Positions 22,313-32,405 of a stretch of DNA of 64,000 nt are shown here, one piece after another. The position numbers and the translations under genes are program-made. The stretch comes from an uncultured Dysosmobacter sp. GTDB lineage: Bacteria > Bacillota > Clostridia > Oscillospirales > Oscillospiraceae. Where the stretch lies: positions 1 to 64,000 of the forward strand of contig CAKTOO010000006.1 of assembly GCA_934590165.1 (NCBI GenBank), given 5' to 3'. The notes under the pieces are model-generated. The model saw only the letters and a list, made by a program, of their open reading frames with translations. It was not told the origin of the DNA and ran no database searches. Positions within the stretch are counted from its first letter, which is position 1. Each line of letters begins with the position of its first letter.

Positions 22313-24298
22313 TCAGTCAAACTGCACATCCTGGGCCTGCTCCGGGTCCGCCTCGCCGTCGATATAGACCTCCACATGCTGGACGCCGTAGCCGGTGAGG
22401 GAGATAGAGATGGAGGACTGGCTGCAGGAAACGACCTGGTTGTACTGCTCCTCACCGTCCACCGTCACCCAGACGGTGACGGATTCCCGGCCATCCTGGG
22501 GCAGCAGTACAGTGATGGTCCGGGACTGGCTGGGAGCCAGACCGGAGCTGACTTTGAACTTGATGGTGTCCCCTTCCGTTGCCTCGGTGGTGCCTTCAAT
22601 GCTCTGCCAGAGGATAATGCCCGCCTTCTCCTCGCTGTCTACCAACTCAATGTCGCTGTCAGTGCAGGTGAGCTTCCAGGTGGTCTTCAGCTGCTCACGA
22701 ACCTTGTCAATGGGCTGTCCCACGAAATTGGGCACCGGGAAGGTCTCCAACTCCGGTCCCTTGCTGACGTAGAGCTTGATGGTGTCGCCATCCTTCAAGG
22801 TGGCGCTCGCTTCCGGCTCCGTGCGGATGACGAAGCCCTCCGTCACGTCGGAGAATTCCTGATAGCTGACGTCAGCATCGATATTCAGATTCAGGTCCAA
22901 CTGCCGCCCCAGGGCCTGGAGCCGCAGCTTCGCCTCCTGAAGCTCCGTGTTGGTCACGTCGATCATCTCGCCGGTATTCACGCCCAGGCTGATGACCACT
23001 TCGATCTTCAGGTTCTCGCCCTTGCGGCTTTCACCGGCGTCCGGCGTCTGACGGATGATCTCGTCCTTGGGGTAATCGTTGCTGTACTCCTCACCAGTCT
23101 TGATGATCTGGAAGATATCCTTTACCTCCGGCATGGCGGTGGCCTCCTCCAAGGTCTTCCCCACCACGTTGGGGACCACGTACTCCGTGGGAGCCTGGCT
23201 GCCGAAGGAGCCGAAAATGTTTTTGAACAGCAGAGCTGCCAGCAGCAGAGACGCCACGGTCACCGCCGCAATGAGAACGGTGCGCTTTCCGCCGGAGCGG
23301 GAATGGTCTTCCTCCTCCACGTATTCCCGGCGGTGCTCCCGTTCCCGGCTGGCAGTACGGTGGGCCTGCTCGGCTTCCAGAGCCGCGTGAACACTGCCGG
23401 TACGCAGAGGGCGGGTAGGCTCGTCCTCCTCGTCGGGACGGAGGTCCTTCAGTTCAAAGTCCAGGCTGACACCGGGGTTCTTACGGAAGGTCTCCAGGTC
23501 GGCGATCATGGCGTCGGCGGAGGCGTAACGCTTGTCCAGGTCAGCGGACATGGCCTTCATGCAGATAAGCTCCAGCTGCTCCGGGATATCCTTGTTGATC
23601 TCCCGGGGAGCCAGGGGGATGGAGCTGAGGTGCTGAATGGCCACGGACACAGCGGAATCTCCCTCAAAGGGCAGCCGGCCGGTGAGCATCTCGTACAGCA
23701 CAACGCCGGCGGAGTACACATCGCTGCGGGCGTCAGTGCGGTCGCCCCTCGCCTGTTCCGGCGAGATGTAGTGGACGGAGCCCAAGGCCTCCTGGGTCAA
23801 AGTCTGGGCGGAGTTCTCCAAGCAGGCGATGCCGAAGTCGGCCACCTTCACGCTGCCGTCCCGCAGGACCATGACATTCTGGGGCTTGATGTCCCGGTGG
23901 ATAATGCCCCGGCTGTGGGCGTGGCTGAGGCCCCGCATGATCTGGGTGATGAAATGCAGGGACTCCCGCCAGTTCAGCTGGCCCCGCTTTTCCATGTACT
24001 GCTTCAGGGTGATGCCATCGATGAGTTCCATGACGATATACTCTGTATCGCCGCCCCGGGACACATCGTAGACAGAGACGATGTTGGGGTGAGAGAGCTG
24101 TGCGACTGCCTGGGATTCTGCGTTGAAGCGGCGGCGGAACTCCTCGTTCTGCGCCAGGTCGTTTTTCAGGATCTTCACTGCCACCAGACGGTTCAGCCGG
24201 TGGCACTTCGCCTTATATACGTTGGCCATACCGCCGGTGCCGATCTTTTCCAGGATCTCATAGCGGTTGTCCAGCATTTTTCCAATGTACTGATCCAT
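22313..24298 (-). CDS. PASTA-domain Ser/Thr protein kinase (PrkC/PknB type)
   Basis: Membrane kinase sensing muropeptides or lipid II. 661 residues: cytoplasmic kinase with GTGGMANVYKAK, the VAVK lysine, HRDIKPQN and DFG; a linker with acidic and basic clusters; one transmembrane segment near residues 345-363; then three extracellular PASTA-like repeats beginning VPNVVGKTLEEA and including VPNFVGQPIDKV. In an operon with its phosphatase and rsgA. Confidence 0.95.
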   Translation of the reverse strand: MDQYIGKMLDNRYEILEKIGTGGMANVYKAKCHRLNRLVAVKILKNDLAQNEEFRRRFNAESQAVAQLSHPNIVSVYDVSRGGDTEYIVMELIDGITLKQYMEKRGQLNWRESLHFITQIMRGLSHAHSRGIIHRDIKPQNVMVLRDGSVKVADFGIACLENSAQTLTQEALGSVHYISPEQARGDRTDARSDVYSAGVVLYEMLTGRLPFEGDSAVSVAIQHLSSIPLAPREINKDIPEQLELICMKAMSADLDKRYASADAMIADLETFRKNPGVSLDFELKDLRPDEEDEPTRPLRTGSVHAALEAEQAHRTASREREHRREYVEEEDHSRSGGKRTVLIAAVTVASLLLAALLFKNIFGSFGSQAPTEYVVPNVVGKTLEEATAMPEVKDIFQIIKTGEEYSNDYPKDEIIRQTPDAGESRKGENLKIEVVISLGVNTGEMIDVTNTELQEAKLRLQALGRQLDLNLNIDADVSYQEFSDVTEGFVIRTEPEASATLKDGDTIKLYVSKGPELETFPVPNFVGQPIDKVREQLKTTWKLTCTDSDIELVDSEEKAGIILWQSIEGTTEATEGDTIKFKVSSGLAPSQSRTITVLLPQDGRESVTVWVTVDGEEQYNQVVSCSQSSISISLTGYGVQHVEVYIDGEADPEQAQDVQFD

Positions 24299-24316
24299 AA
24301 GGTCTCTCCCCTCCTT

Positions 24317-25057
24317 TCATCGTTGTTTCATGAGCACGGCGGTGACGTTGTCCGACGCGCCGTGGCTCTTGGAAATAGCCAGCAGCCGTTCCAGGCAGGT
24401 GTTCAGATCGCCGCCGTGGATGACCTCAAACAGCATCTCCTGGTCCGTCACCGTGTCCACCAATCCGTCGGAGCATAAAAGCAGGAAGTCCCCCGGCTCC
24501 AGAGGGCATATGTACTCGTCGCTGAGAGCGGACATGTCCGGCCCCAGGGCCCGGGTGATGAGGTTGCGGTTGGGATGGTGGCGGGCCTCCTCGGCGGTGA
24601 TGTCACCCCGGTCCACCATGCGTTCCACCAGGGAGTGGTCCTTGGTGACCCGGTGGATACCATCGGCGGTAATGCGGTAGGCGCGGCTGTCTCCCACATT
24701 GGAAATGACCGCGCCGCCATCATAGCTGACGGCAGACACCAGGGTGGTGCCCATGCCCCGGCAGTCCACAGAGGCCTCTGCAGCCTCCCGGATAGCCCGG
24801 TTGGTCAAAGTGACCGCGTAGGATGAGGCCTCCCGCAGCTGCTCTGGCGTCATGTCCCGCCGCAGGACCTTCTCCATTTCCGCCATGAACGTATCCACGC
24901 CGATGCGGCTGGCCAGCTTTCCGCCGGCTGCACCGCCCATGCCGTCGCAGACCACGCAGAGGGTGTGGCCGCTTTCCTCATGCTGGCAAACAGCACAGGC
25001 GTCCTGGTTCTCCTTGCGGACCAGGCCCACATCTGTCATGCTCCAAACTTCCATCAT
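24317..25057 (-). CDS. prpC: PP2C-family Ser/Thr phosphatase (PrpC/Stp)
   Basis: Removes phosphate from substrates of the adjacent kinase. 246 residues with the metal-binding motifs RKENQDA, VCDGMGG, GDSRAY and CSDGLVDTV, and the C-terminal SDNVTAVL. The start overlaps the rlmN stop by 4 nt; the kinase gene begins 18 nt downstream. Confidence 0.95.
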   Translation of the reverse strand: MMEVWSMTDVGLVRKENQDACAVCQHEESGHTLCVVCDGMGGAAGGKLASRIGVDTFMAEMEKVLRRDMTPEQLREASSYAVTLTNRAIREAAEASVDCRGMGTTLVSAVSYDGGAVISNVGDSRAYRITADGIHRVTKDHSLVERMVDRGDITAEEARHHPNRNLITRALGPDMSALSDEYICPLEPGDFLLLCSDGLVDTVTDQEMLFEVIHGGDLNTCLERLLAISKSHGASDNVTAVLMKQR

Positions 25058-26097
25058 TGGGACGTCTCCCCTTTCTTTGCTTCCTCCATGGCCTTGCGCC
25101 GCAGCTGACCGCAGGAGGCGTCGATATCGCCGCCCAGGCTCCGCCGCACCGTGGCGGTGAGACCGTGGGATTCCAAACGCCGCTGGAAGGCGGCGGTCCG
25201 CTTGGAGGGCTTAAAGGGGCTCTCCACCACGTCGTTCAGCGGGATAAGGTTCACATGGCCCGGCATTCCCTTTAGCCGCTTGGCGATCAGGTCCGCCTGC
25301 CAGTCGTTGTCATTGACACCGTCGATCATGGCGTACTCAAAGGAGATGCGCCGCCCTGTCCTGCGGAAATACTCATGGCAGGCGGCAAACAAGTCGTCCA
25401 CATGATAGGCCCGGTTCACCGGCATGATGCGGCTGCGGGTCTCGTCATCCGGTGCGTGCAGGGACACGGACAGCGTCAGCTGTAAATTGCTCTCCGCCAG
25501 GCGCCGGATGCCGGGGATGACGCCGCAGGTAGACAAAGAGATGTGCCGCATACCGATGTTCATGCCGTCCGGATGGTTCACCAGCTCCAGAAATTTCAGG
25601 ACCGTGTCCAGATTGTCCATGGGTTCTCCAATGCCCATAAGGACAATATTGGAGATCTCCAGCCCAGAATCCAGTTGGGTAAACAGCACTTGGTCCAGCA
25701 TTTCAGCAGGTATCAAGTTCCGCACCTTGCCAGCGATGGTGGATGCGCAAAAGGCACAGCCCATGCGGCAGCCCACCTGAGAGGAGATACAGACTGTGTT
25801 GCCGTGGTGGTAGCGCATGAGGACGGACTCAATGCAGTTGCCGTCAGAGAGCTCCCACAGGTATTTCATGGTGCCGTCCTGCTGGGAGACCTGCTTCCGT
25901 GCCACCTTGGGCACCGTCAGGATACACTCCGCTGCCAGCTGGTCCCGGAGAGTCTTGGGCAGGTTGGTCATCTCGTCAAAGGAGCGTGCCCCCTTGTGGA
26001 GCCAGGTGAACACCTGCTTGCCCCGGAAGGCCGGCTGGCCCATGGACTTGAGCACATCCGTCATCTCTTGCAGGGACAGGGATTTTAAATCGATCAT
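25054..26097 (-). CDS. rlmN: 23S rRNA/tRNA adenine C2-methyltransferase
   Basis: Radical SAM enzyme methylating A2503 of 23S rRNA and A37 of some tRNAs. 347 residues. The 4Fe-4S cysteines lie in GCRMGCAFCAST. Family segments GEPMDN and NLIPLNDV are present, and a Cys near the C-terminus (DIDASCGQL) is the methyl-carrying residue. Linked to rsmB upstream and prpC downstream. Confidence 0.96.
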   Translation of the reverse strand: MIDLKSLSLQEMTDVLKSMGQPAFRGKQVFTWLHKGARSFDEMTNLPKTLRDQLAAECILTVPKVARKQVSQQDGTMKYLWELSDGNCIESVLMRYHHGNTVCISSQVGCRMGCAFCASTIAGKVRNLIPAEMLDQVLFTQLDSGLEISNIVLMGIGEPMDNLDTVLKFLELVNHPDGMNIGMRHISLSTCGVIPGIRRLAESNLQLTLSVSLHAPDDETRSRIMPVNRAYHVDDLFAACHEYFRRTGRRISFEYAMIDGVNDNDWQADLIAKRLKGMPGHVNLIPLNDVVESPFKPSKRTAAFQRRLESHGLTATVRRSLGGDIDASCGQLRRKAMEEAKKGETSQ

Positions 26098-26109
26098 AAA
26101 AAGTGCCTT

Positions 26110-27435
26110 TCAAGCTTGCCGCTTCATGCGGCAGATATAAAAGCCGTCTGTCTCGTGGCGCTGGGGCCAGAAGGTCATCTGTCCCTCCACCTTCCCCACG
26201 GGAAGGGGCAGCGACATATTTTCCCGGGCAAAATCCGGGTGCTCCGCCAAAAACGCATCCGTGATCTGCTGGTTCTCCTCCTGCAGGATGGTGCAGGTGG
26301 AGTACAGCAGCACGCCGCCGGGCTTCACATAGCGGGCGGCGTTATCCAGAATGGCGCTCTGGATCACCGGCAGGGCAAACAGGTCATCGGCCTTTTTATA
26401 GCGCACATCCGGCTTTTTTCGGATGATGCCCAGGCCCGAACAAGGCGCGTCCACCAGGACGGTGTCAAACGCTTTCTCCCACTCCGGACAGAAGTTCCGG
26501 CCGTCGGCGGCAGCGGTGACGATGCAGCTGATGCCCAGTCGCTCCGCTCCCTGGCGGATGCGCACCAGTTTGTTTTCATGCAGGTCACAGGCCGTCACAC
26601 TGCCCTGGTTTTCCATAGCAAAGGCGGCGGAAAAGGATTTTCCACCGGGAGCGGCGCACACATCCAATACCCGCTGTCCCGGGGCGATGCCCGCCGCCTG
26701 GGCTACCAGGCTGGCCGCCGGGTCCTGGACCAGAAACCGGCCCTCCCGGAAAGCGGACAGAGCGGTCAACTCTCCGGTACCGGAGAGTTCCAGGCAGCCA
26801 GGGACCCAGGCGTGGGCCCGGGCGGTGATACCGGTCTCCGTCAACTCCGCGCACAGGGCCTCCACCGTGGTTTGCAGCGGATTGACCTGTACGGTCAGCG
26901 GCGCCACGGAGTTGTTGGCGGCCAGGAACGTCTCCGATTCTTCCCGGCCGAGAAGCATTACCAGCCGCTTTACCAGCCACCGGGGGTGGCTGTACCGGAT
27001 AGAGAGATACCGGATCTCATCCCGGTCCGGGATGGCCGGCAGGCTGTTTTTGTTCTGAGCCAGCTTCCGCAGCACGGCGTTCACCAGCCCTGCCGCCTGC
27101 CCCCGCTTGAAGCGCTTGGCCAACTCCACGGACTCATTGACAGCGGCCCGGTCCGGTACTTTGTCCAAGTATAAAATCTGATAAGCGCCCAGCCGCAGGA
27201 TATCCAGAAGCGGCGGCTGCAAATGGTCGGGACGCTGGGAGCAAAAAGCGCCGATATAGTGGTCCAGCAGCAGCTGGTTTTGCAGCACGCCATAGACCAA
27301 ACGGCTACAAAGGGCAGCGTCGGGACCGGAAATGCCGTCCCGCCGCAGCTGTGCCTGTAAGGCGGCGTCCGCCCAGGCACCGTTGGTGCGGCAGCTGATC
27401 AGGACCCGCAGGGCCGTTTCACGGGCAGCACTCAT
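26110..27435 (-). CDS. rsmB: 16S rRNA cytosine-967 methyltransferase
   Basis: 441 residues: an N-terminal NusB-like domain (ALRVLISCRTNGAWADAAL), then the SAM-dependent Fmu/NOL1 domain with VLDVCAAPGGKSF, the catalytic DAPCSGLG and LLYSTCTIL. The start overlaps the stop of the membrane protease gene by 4 nt. Confidence 0.95.
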   Translation of the reverse strand: MSAARETALRVLISCRTNGAWADAALQAQLRRDGISGPDAALCSRLVYGVLQNQLLLDHYIGAFCSQRPDHLQPPLLDILRLGAYQILYLDKVPDRAAVNESVELAKRFKRGQAAGLVNAVLRKLAQNKNSLPAIPDRDEIRYLSIRYSHPRWLVKRLVMLLGREESETFLAANNSVAPLTVQVNPLQTTVEALCAELTETGITARAHAWVPGCLELSGTGELTALSAFREGRFLVQDPAASLVAQAAGIAPGQRVLDVCAAPGGKSFSAAFAMENQGSVTACDLHENKLVRIRQGAERLGISCIVTAAADGRNFCPEWEKAFDTVLVDAPCSGLGIIRKKPDVRYKKADDLFALPVIQSAILDNAARYVKPGGVLLYSTCTILQEENQQITDAFLAEHPDFARENMSLPLPVGKVEGQMTFWPQRHETDGFYICRMKRQA

Positions 27436-28166
27436 TCCCGGCCACCTCCCCGGCGTCCGTTTCCGCCCCGGCCCAGAAAAATGAGCACAAAACGCAAAAG
27501 CTGCAAGGCGGACATCAGCAGCGCCGCCACATAGGTCAGCGCCGCAGCCCGCAGCACCCGTCTGGCGCCGGTGACCTCGTCCCCCTCCAGCAGGTATTCC
27601 GACTGGATAGTCTCCAAAGCCCGGGCGGAGGCGTTGAACTCCACCGGCAGCGTCACCAGTTGGAACAGCGTGGTGAAGGAAAACAGCACGATGCCCACCA
27701 GAAACAGCGTCTGGCTGTACAGCAGCATCCCCACCATCAGCAGCAAAAACGAGAGCTTGGAGCCGATTTGGGTGGCAGGGATGATGGCCTGCCGCAGCCG
27801 GATGGGGCCGTACCCCTCCGCGTACTGGACGGCGTGGCCCGCTTCGTGGCAGGCAACGCCCACCGCTGCCACGGTGGGGGCGTTATAAACGTCCTCGGAG
27901 AGATAAATATTGTTGTCCCGGGGGTCGTAGTGGTCCGTCAAGCTGCCCCGGACGCAGCGGATGCCCACGTCATAGACGCCGTGAGCCCGCAGCACTGCTT
28001 CCGCCGCCTGGGCACCAGTGATGTGCCTGCGGTTATAGACGCCGCTGTACCGCCGGAAGTTCCCACTGACCTGGAGTTGGGCCCACAGGCTCAGCAGCAG
28101 CACTGGGATCAGTAAAATGCAGTAAATGTTGTTGGCGAGAAAATCGCCGTAGCTGTAATAAGGCAT
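27432..28166 (-). CDS. Membrane zinc metallopeptidase, YugP family
   Basis: About 244 residues: an N-terminal membrane segment, the zinc motif ACHEAGHAVQYAEG (HEAGH) near residue 107, then two or three further hydrophobic helices and a glycine/arginine-rich tail. The substrate of the family is unknown. It lies between fmt and rsmB in the translation-related block. Confidence 0.9.
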   Translation of the reverse strand: MPYYSYGDFLANNIYCILLIPVLLLSLWAQLQVSGNFRRYSGVYNRRHITGAQAAEAVLRAHGVYDVGIRCVRGSLTDHYDPRDNNIYLSEDVYNAPTVAAVGVACHEAGHAVQYAEGYGPIRLRQAIIPATQIGSKLSFLLLMVGMLLYSQTLFLVGIVLFSFTTLFQLVTLPVEFNASARALETIQSEYLLEGDEVTGARRVLRAAALTYVAALLMSALQLLRFVLIFLGRGGNGRRGGGRE

Positions 28167-28189
28167 AAACGACCTCTTGCATTCAAAAT

Positions 28190-29110
28190 TTAAAGAGAAA
28201 TAGGGTGGCCCAGCAGATAGGCGGAGGCGGCCATCCGCTTGCCTCCCTGGGCCTGAAGCTCCGTGACCCGCAGCACCTTGCCGTCGCCGCAGGCGATGTC
28301 GATGCCCGCTTTCCCCGACGCCAGGATGGTGCCGGGCCGGGCGGAAGTATCCGCTCCGGTCTCCTGCACCTTGTACAGCTTCATCTGCTCGCCGGAGATC
28401 ACGTCCGTGGTGGCGCAGGGCCAGGGGATGAGGCCCCGGACCTGGCAGGAGACAGCGTGGGCGGAACGGGTCCAGTCGATGGGAGACATCTCCCGGGAGA
28501 GCATGGAGGCGTAGGTCATTTTGCCGCCGTCCTGAGGCGTCCGGGCGGCGGTGCCGTTTCCAAGGGCCGTGACGGTTTCGGCAAGGGCCTCCGCTCCCAG
28601 CTCGGCCAGACGGATGGTCAGGGACATGGCGTCCTCCTCCGGGCCGATGGGCGTGGTCTTTTGCAGGATCACGTCACCGGCATCCAGCTCTTTTGCCATA
28701 TACATAATGGAGACGCCGGTCTCCGTCTCCCCGTCCAGGATGGCCCAGTTGATGGGGGCGGCGCCCCGGTACTTGGGCAGCAGGGACGAGTGGACATTGA
28801 TGGAGCCATATTTCGGGAACTGCAAAATCTCCTCCGGCAGGATCTTGCCGTAGGCCGCCACCACGATGAGCTCCGGCGCTAGGGACTCCACGATGCCAAG
28901 CGCCTCGCCGTCCCGCATTTTCAGGGGCTGGTAAACGTCCAACTGCTGTGACAAGGCATATTCCTTCACAGGAGAAAAGGCCATCTTATGGCCCCGGTTC
29001 TTGGGCTTGTCCGGCTGAGTGAACACACCGCAGATGGTGTGTCCGTCCTCCACCAGGCGCTTTAGGGAGGCCACGGCGAAATCCGGCGTGCCCATAAACA
29101 GGATGCGCAT
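28190..29110 (-). CDS. fmt: Methionyl-tRNA formyltransferase
   Basis: Formylates initiator Met-tRNA with 10-formyl-THF. 306 residues from MRILFMGTPDFAVASL. The catalytic region INVHSSLLPKYRGAAPINWAI is intact and a C-terminal OB-like domain follows. Four nt after the def stop, the usual def-fmt pair for adding and removing the formyl group. Confidence 0.96.
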   Translation of the reverse strand: MRILFMGTPDFAVASLKRLVEDGHTICGVFTQPDKPKNRGHKMAFSPVKEYALSQQLDVYQPLKMRDGEALGIVESLAPELIVVAAYGKILPEEILQFPKYGSINVHSSLLPKYRGAAPINWAILDGETETGVSIMYMAKELDAGDVILQKTTPIGPEEDAMSLTIRLAELGAEALAETVTALGNGTAARTPQDGGKMTYASMLSREMSPIDWTRSAHAVSCQVRGLIPWPCATTDVISGEQMKLYKVQETGADTSARPGTILASGKAGIDIACGDGKVLRVTELQAQGGKRMAASAYLLGHPISL

Positions 29111-29114
29111 GGGC

Positions 29115-29624
29115 TTACTCCCCTTCCTTCTCCGCCTCTTCCTGCTCCAGATAAGCGCGCAGCTCCTCATCGGACAGGAAGTGGTCGATGTGCTCGGTAT
29201 ACAGGTGGCCGTCCAGGTGCTCGATCTCATGGCAGAAGCAGCGGGCAGTCATATCGTAGCCCTCCACCTCAAACCAGTTACCGTCCCGGTCCTGAGCTCG
29301 GACCCGCACATGGTCGGGGCGGGTAACGATGCCCCATTTGCCGGGGACGCTGAGACAGCCCTCCAGGCCCGTCTGCTCGCCGCTCTGGGCGACGATCTCC
29401 GGGTTCACCAGCTCGATATATTCATTGGAATCCATGTCGATGACCACGCAGGCCCGGCGCAGCACGCCCACCTGAGGCGCGGCAAGGCCAGCGCCGTTGG
29501 CGTCCTCCAGGGTCTCCAGCATGTCATCCAGCAGCTCATGGAGCCGTCCGTTGAACTCCGTTACGGGGCGGCAGACCTTGCTCAGGCAGGGGTCACCCTG
29601 TTCCACGATTTTACGCAGTGCCAT
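29115..29624 (-). CDS. def: Peptide deformylase
   Basis: Removes the N-formyl group from nascent proteins. 169 residues, with the three family motifs GAGLAAPQVG, EGCLSVPG and CHEIEHLDG (metal ligands Cys, His, His). The ATG at 29622-29624 follows a GGAGCAAAG ribosome binding site. The acidic C-terminal tail is typical of Clostridia. Confidence 0.96.
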   Translation of the reverse strand: MALRKIVEQGDPCLSKVCRPVTEFNGRLHELLDDMLETLEDANGAGLAAPQVGVLRRACVVIDMDSNEYIELVNPEIVAQSGEQTGLEGCLSVPGKWGIVTRPDHVRVRAQDRDGNWFEVEGYDMTARCFCHEIEHLDGHLYTEHIDHFLSDEELRAYLEQEEAEKEGE

Positions 29625-29646
29625 ACTCTTTGCTCCTTCCGACTGC

Positions 29647-32091
29647 TCAGTCCATGGGATTGCAGTCCACAAAAATATTCAATCCGCGGTTGGCGCGGTC
29701 GTTTGCAAATTCTTTCAGCAGCCAGCTGATGCGGTCCCGGGTAGGCTTGTCATTCTTTCCCACCAGCAGCAACCGGTAGCGGAAACGGTTGTTCAGCTTC
29801 AATACCGGTGCCGGTGCCGGTCCCAGGACTTCTTCTCCGGGAAATACCTGCCGCAGCCGCTCCCGGGCTCCGGCGGCGGCCCGGAGGACGCTTCCCTCGT
29901 CTGTGCCGGAGACAGTGAATATGAACAGGTCCGCGAAAGGCGGGCATCGCCGCAGGCGGCGCATCCGCACCTCGCTTTGATAAAAGCTGTCGTAGTCCTG
30001 CTCCGCGGCACAGCGGATGACATCATTGCCGGGGGTATAGGTCTGGATGATGGCCCGTCCCTGCTTGCCGCCCCGGCCCGCACGGCCAACCACCTGGGTC
30101 AGCAGATTGAAGGTCCGCTCAGCGGCCCGGTAATTGTCCACGTACAAAGAGAGGTCCGCAGACAAGACGCCCACCAGCGTCACATTTTCAAAATCCAGCC
30201 CCTTGGCTACCATCTGGGTGCCAAGAAGGATGGGAATGCGCTCTTTTTCAAAGCGGGAGAGAATGGCCTCGTGGCCGCCGGAGGCGGTGTCCGCGTCCAT
30301 GCGCAGGATACCTGCTTTCGGGAACAACTCCCGCAGCTCCTCCTCCACCTTCTGGGTGCCGGTGCCCACGTGCTTCATGATGCCGCCGCACACCGGACAG
30401 GCCTCCGGAGCCCGCTCCGAATGGCCGCAATAGTGGCACATGAGCCGGCCGTTGGCGGAGTGGTAGGTCAGTGCCACGCTGCACCGGGGACACTCCGGCA
30501 CATGGCCGCACTCCCCGCACAGCAGCATCCGGCTGCTGCCCCGTCGGTTCAAAAACAGGATGCTCTGCTCCCCACGCCGGAGGTTTTCCTCCAGCTCCTG
30601 CCGCAGAGGAGCACTGATAAGGCCGGGATTGCCCTCCCGGATCTCCTGCCGCAGATCAGCGATGCGCACCTGGGGCAGCGCGCGAGCATTGTACCGCCGC
30701 CGCAGCTGAAAGAGGTGGTAAGTCCCCTCCTCCGTTGCCCAGGCGCTCTCCACCGTGGGGGTAGCGGAGCCCAGCAGCAGTACGGCCTTTTCCCGGGCGC
30801 AGAGGAATTTCGCCACGTCCCGGGTATGGTATCTGGGCGGGTTTTCCGACTGGTAGCTTCCCTCCTGCTCCTCGTCCAAAATAAGAAGGCCCAGGTTTTT
30901 CAGGGGAGAAAACACCGCCGACCGGGTGCCCAGCACCACCTGCACCTCTCCCCGGCGGATGCGCTTCCACTGGTCATAGCGTTCCGTCATACGGAGAGAG
31001 CTGTGAAGCATACAAACTTTACTGCCAAAATACGAGGAGAATTTCCGCATCATCTGCGGCGTCAAAATGATCTCCGGCACCAGCACCATAGCCGTCTTGC
31101 CCCGGTCCAGGGTCTCCTGGACCAGCCGCAGGTATACCTGGGTCTTGCCGCTGCCGGTGACACCGTGGAGCAGCACCGCCTCCGGCTTTCCGCTGTCCAT
31201 CAGGGACAGGATACCGTTATAGGCCACCTGCTGCTCCTCGTTCAAAACGATGGGCGATCCCGGCTCCACCTCCGTGGCCTGGGGCACCCGCAGCTCCTCT
31301 TCCTCGGAAAAGGCCAGAAGCCCCGCCTTTTCCATGGCTTTCAGTGTCCGGGCGGAGGCTCCGGTGAAATAGCACACATCCGCGGCGGAGGCCCGGCCTG
31401 TGGCTGCCAGCAGCCGCACCACTTCGTACCGGGCCGGAGCAGAGCGCCGCTTAGACTCTGTCATGGCCATGGCGTCCTCGGCGCTGACGGCCAGAGACAC
31501 CATGCGGCGCGTCTTGTCACTAATCTTCCGGGCAGCTTCCGTCTCGCACCGGACGGCGCCTGCCTTTTCCATGGCCCGGAGGGTACTTTCCGCCTCCTGG
31601 CCGCAGGCGTCCTGAAGGGCCTCCAGTCCGGCGCTGCCGCCGGAGGCACACAGCACATCCAAAACCGCCCCGGCGCGGCGGATGCTTCCGCAGAGGGCCG
31701 CCGCCGCTTCCCGGTCCACTCCCTCCGCCAGGTGCCACACCTCCCGCAGCCGGTACCAAAGGCCGGCGGGCAGAATGGTCTTCACCGCCTCAAACATGGT
31801 GCAGAAGTACCGTTGGCGCATCCATAAGGCCAGAGCAATGCCGTCGCCGTCCAGTACGGGTCCGCTGTCCAGCACAGAGTCCAGAGACTTCAGCCCCTGG
31901 ACCTTTTCGCCTTGCACTCTTGCCAGAAGGATGCCCTCACTGGTCCGGTTTCCCCGGCCGAAGGGCACTGTGACCCGGACACCGGGCACCGCCGTTTCCA
32001 GCAGCGGCTCCGGCACCAGATAATCATACGGCTTATCAATGGAATAGGGCGCGGCGCTGACCGCGACTTTTACGATCTCAGCGGTCTCCAT
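29647..32091 (-). CDS. priA: Primosomal protein N' (replication restart helicase)
   Basis: 814 residues. Helicase motif I LLHGVTGSGKTQVY, the DEEQEGSYQ box and QVVGRAGRGGK are present. The zinc-binding cysteine cluster (LLCGECGHVPECPRCSVAL, then CHYCGH and CPVCGG) lies between the helicase lobes. The N-terminal 3'-DNA-binding domain begins IVKVAVSAAPYSIDKPYDY. It is in the conserved gmk-rpoZ-priA-def-fmt order. Confidence 0.96.
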   Translation of the reverse strand: METAEIVKVAVSAAPYSIDKPYDYLVPEPLLETAVPGVRVTVPFGRGNRTSEGILLARVQGEKVQGLKSLDSVLDSGPVLDGDGIALALWMRQRYFCTMFEAVKTILPAGLWYRLREVWHLAEGVDREAAAALCGSIRRAGAVLDVLCASGGSAGLEALQDACGQEAESTLRAMEKAGAVRCETEAARKISDKTRRMVSLAVSAEDAMAMTESKRRSAPARYEVVRLLAATGRASAADVCYFTGASARTLKAMEKAGLLAFSEEEELRVPQATEVEPGSPIVLNEEQQVAYNGILSLMDSGKPEAVLLHGVTGSGKTQVYLRLVQETLDRGKTAMVLVPEIILTPQMMRKFSSYFGSKVCMLHSSLRMTERYDQWKRIRRGEVQVVLGTRSAVFSPLKNLGLLILDEEQEGSYQSENPPRYHTRDVAKFLCAREKAVLLLGSATPTVESAWATEEGTYHLFQLRRRYNARALPQVRIADLRQEIREGNPGLISAPLRQELEENLRRGEQSILFLNRRGSSRMLLCGECGHVPECPRCSVALTYHSANGRLMCHYCGHSERAPEACPVCGGIMKHVGTGTQKVEEELRELFPKAGILRMDADTASGGHEAILSRFEKERIPILLGTQMVAKGLDFENVTLVGVLSADLSLYVDNYRAAERTFNLLTQVVGRAGRGGKQGRAIIQTYTPGNDVIRCAAEQDYDSFYQSEVRMRRLRRCPPFADLFIFTVSGTDEGSVLRAAAGARERLRQVFPGEEVLGPAPAPVLKLNNRFRYRLLLVGKNDKPTRDRISWLLKEFANDRANRGLNIFVDCNPMD

Positions 32092-32122
32092 GCCTCGCCC
32101 CTCCTTGCATGCCGTTTTGTGC

Positions 32123-32338
32123 TCAGTTCTCCTCGATGGTCAGGTCCATGTGGCTGGCGTCCAGCTTGCCATCAGCCACCTCGTTAATGGCCATGGTCAC
32201 GGGCTTTTCCGTCAGGTGCTCGCCGGTCTCCTCTGCGGTTTCGGCGATCTGGCGGGCACGGCGGGCCACCACGTTCACCAGCATATAACGGTTGGGGACA
32301 TAGCTGGTCAGTTTGTTCATTGCGGGATACAGCATCAT
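32123..32338 (-). CDS. rpoZ: RNA polymerase omega subunit
   Basis: 71 residues. NRYMLVNVVARRARQIAE is the omega signature and VTMAINEVADGKL follows. Its place between gmk and priA is standard. The start is either the ATG at 32336-32338 or MNKLTSYVPN six codons later; the ribosome binding site (GGAAG) is weak. Confidence 0.9.
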   Translation of the reverse strand: MMLYPAMNKLTSYVPNRYMLVNVVARRARQIAETAEETGEHLTEKPVTMAINEVADGKLDASHMDLTIEEN

Positions 32339-32405
32339 AATGATCTACTTCCATTCTGCCTTCATTCGGCTGATTTTTTTGTCGGATCCGAAAAGATGCG
32401 GCAAA

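Noticed and set aside
22376..24478. 700-codon open frame antisense to the kinase gene
   Set aside because: GC-rich mirror of pknB; no ribosome binding site and biased composition.
29497..31827. 776-codon plus-strand frame over priA
   Set aside because: Antisense shadow; priA has all helicase and zinc motifs on the other strand.
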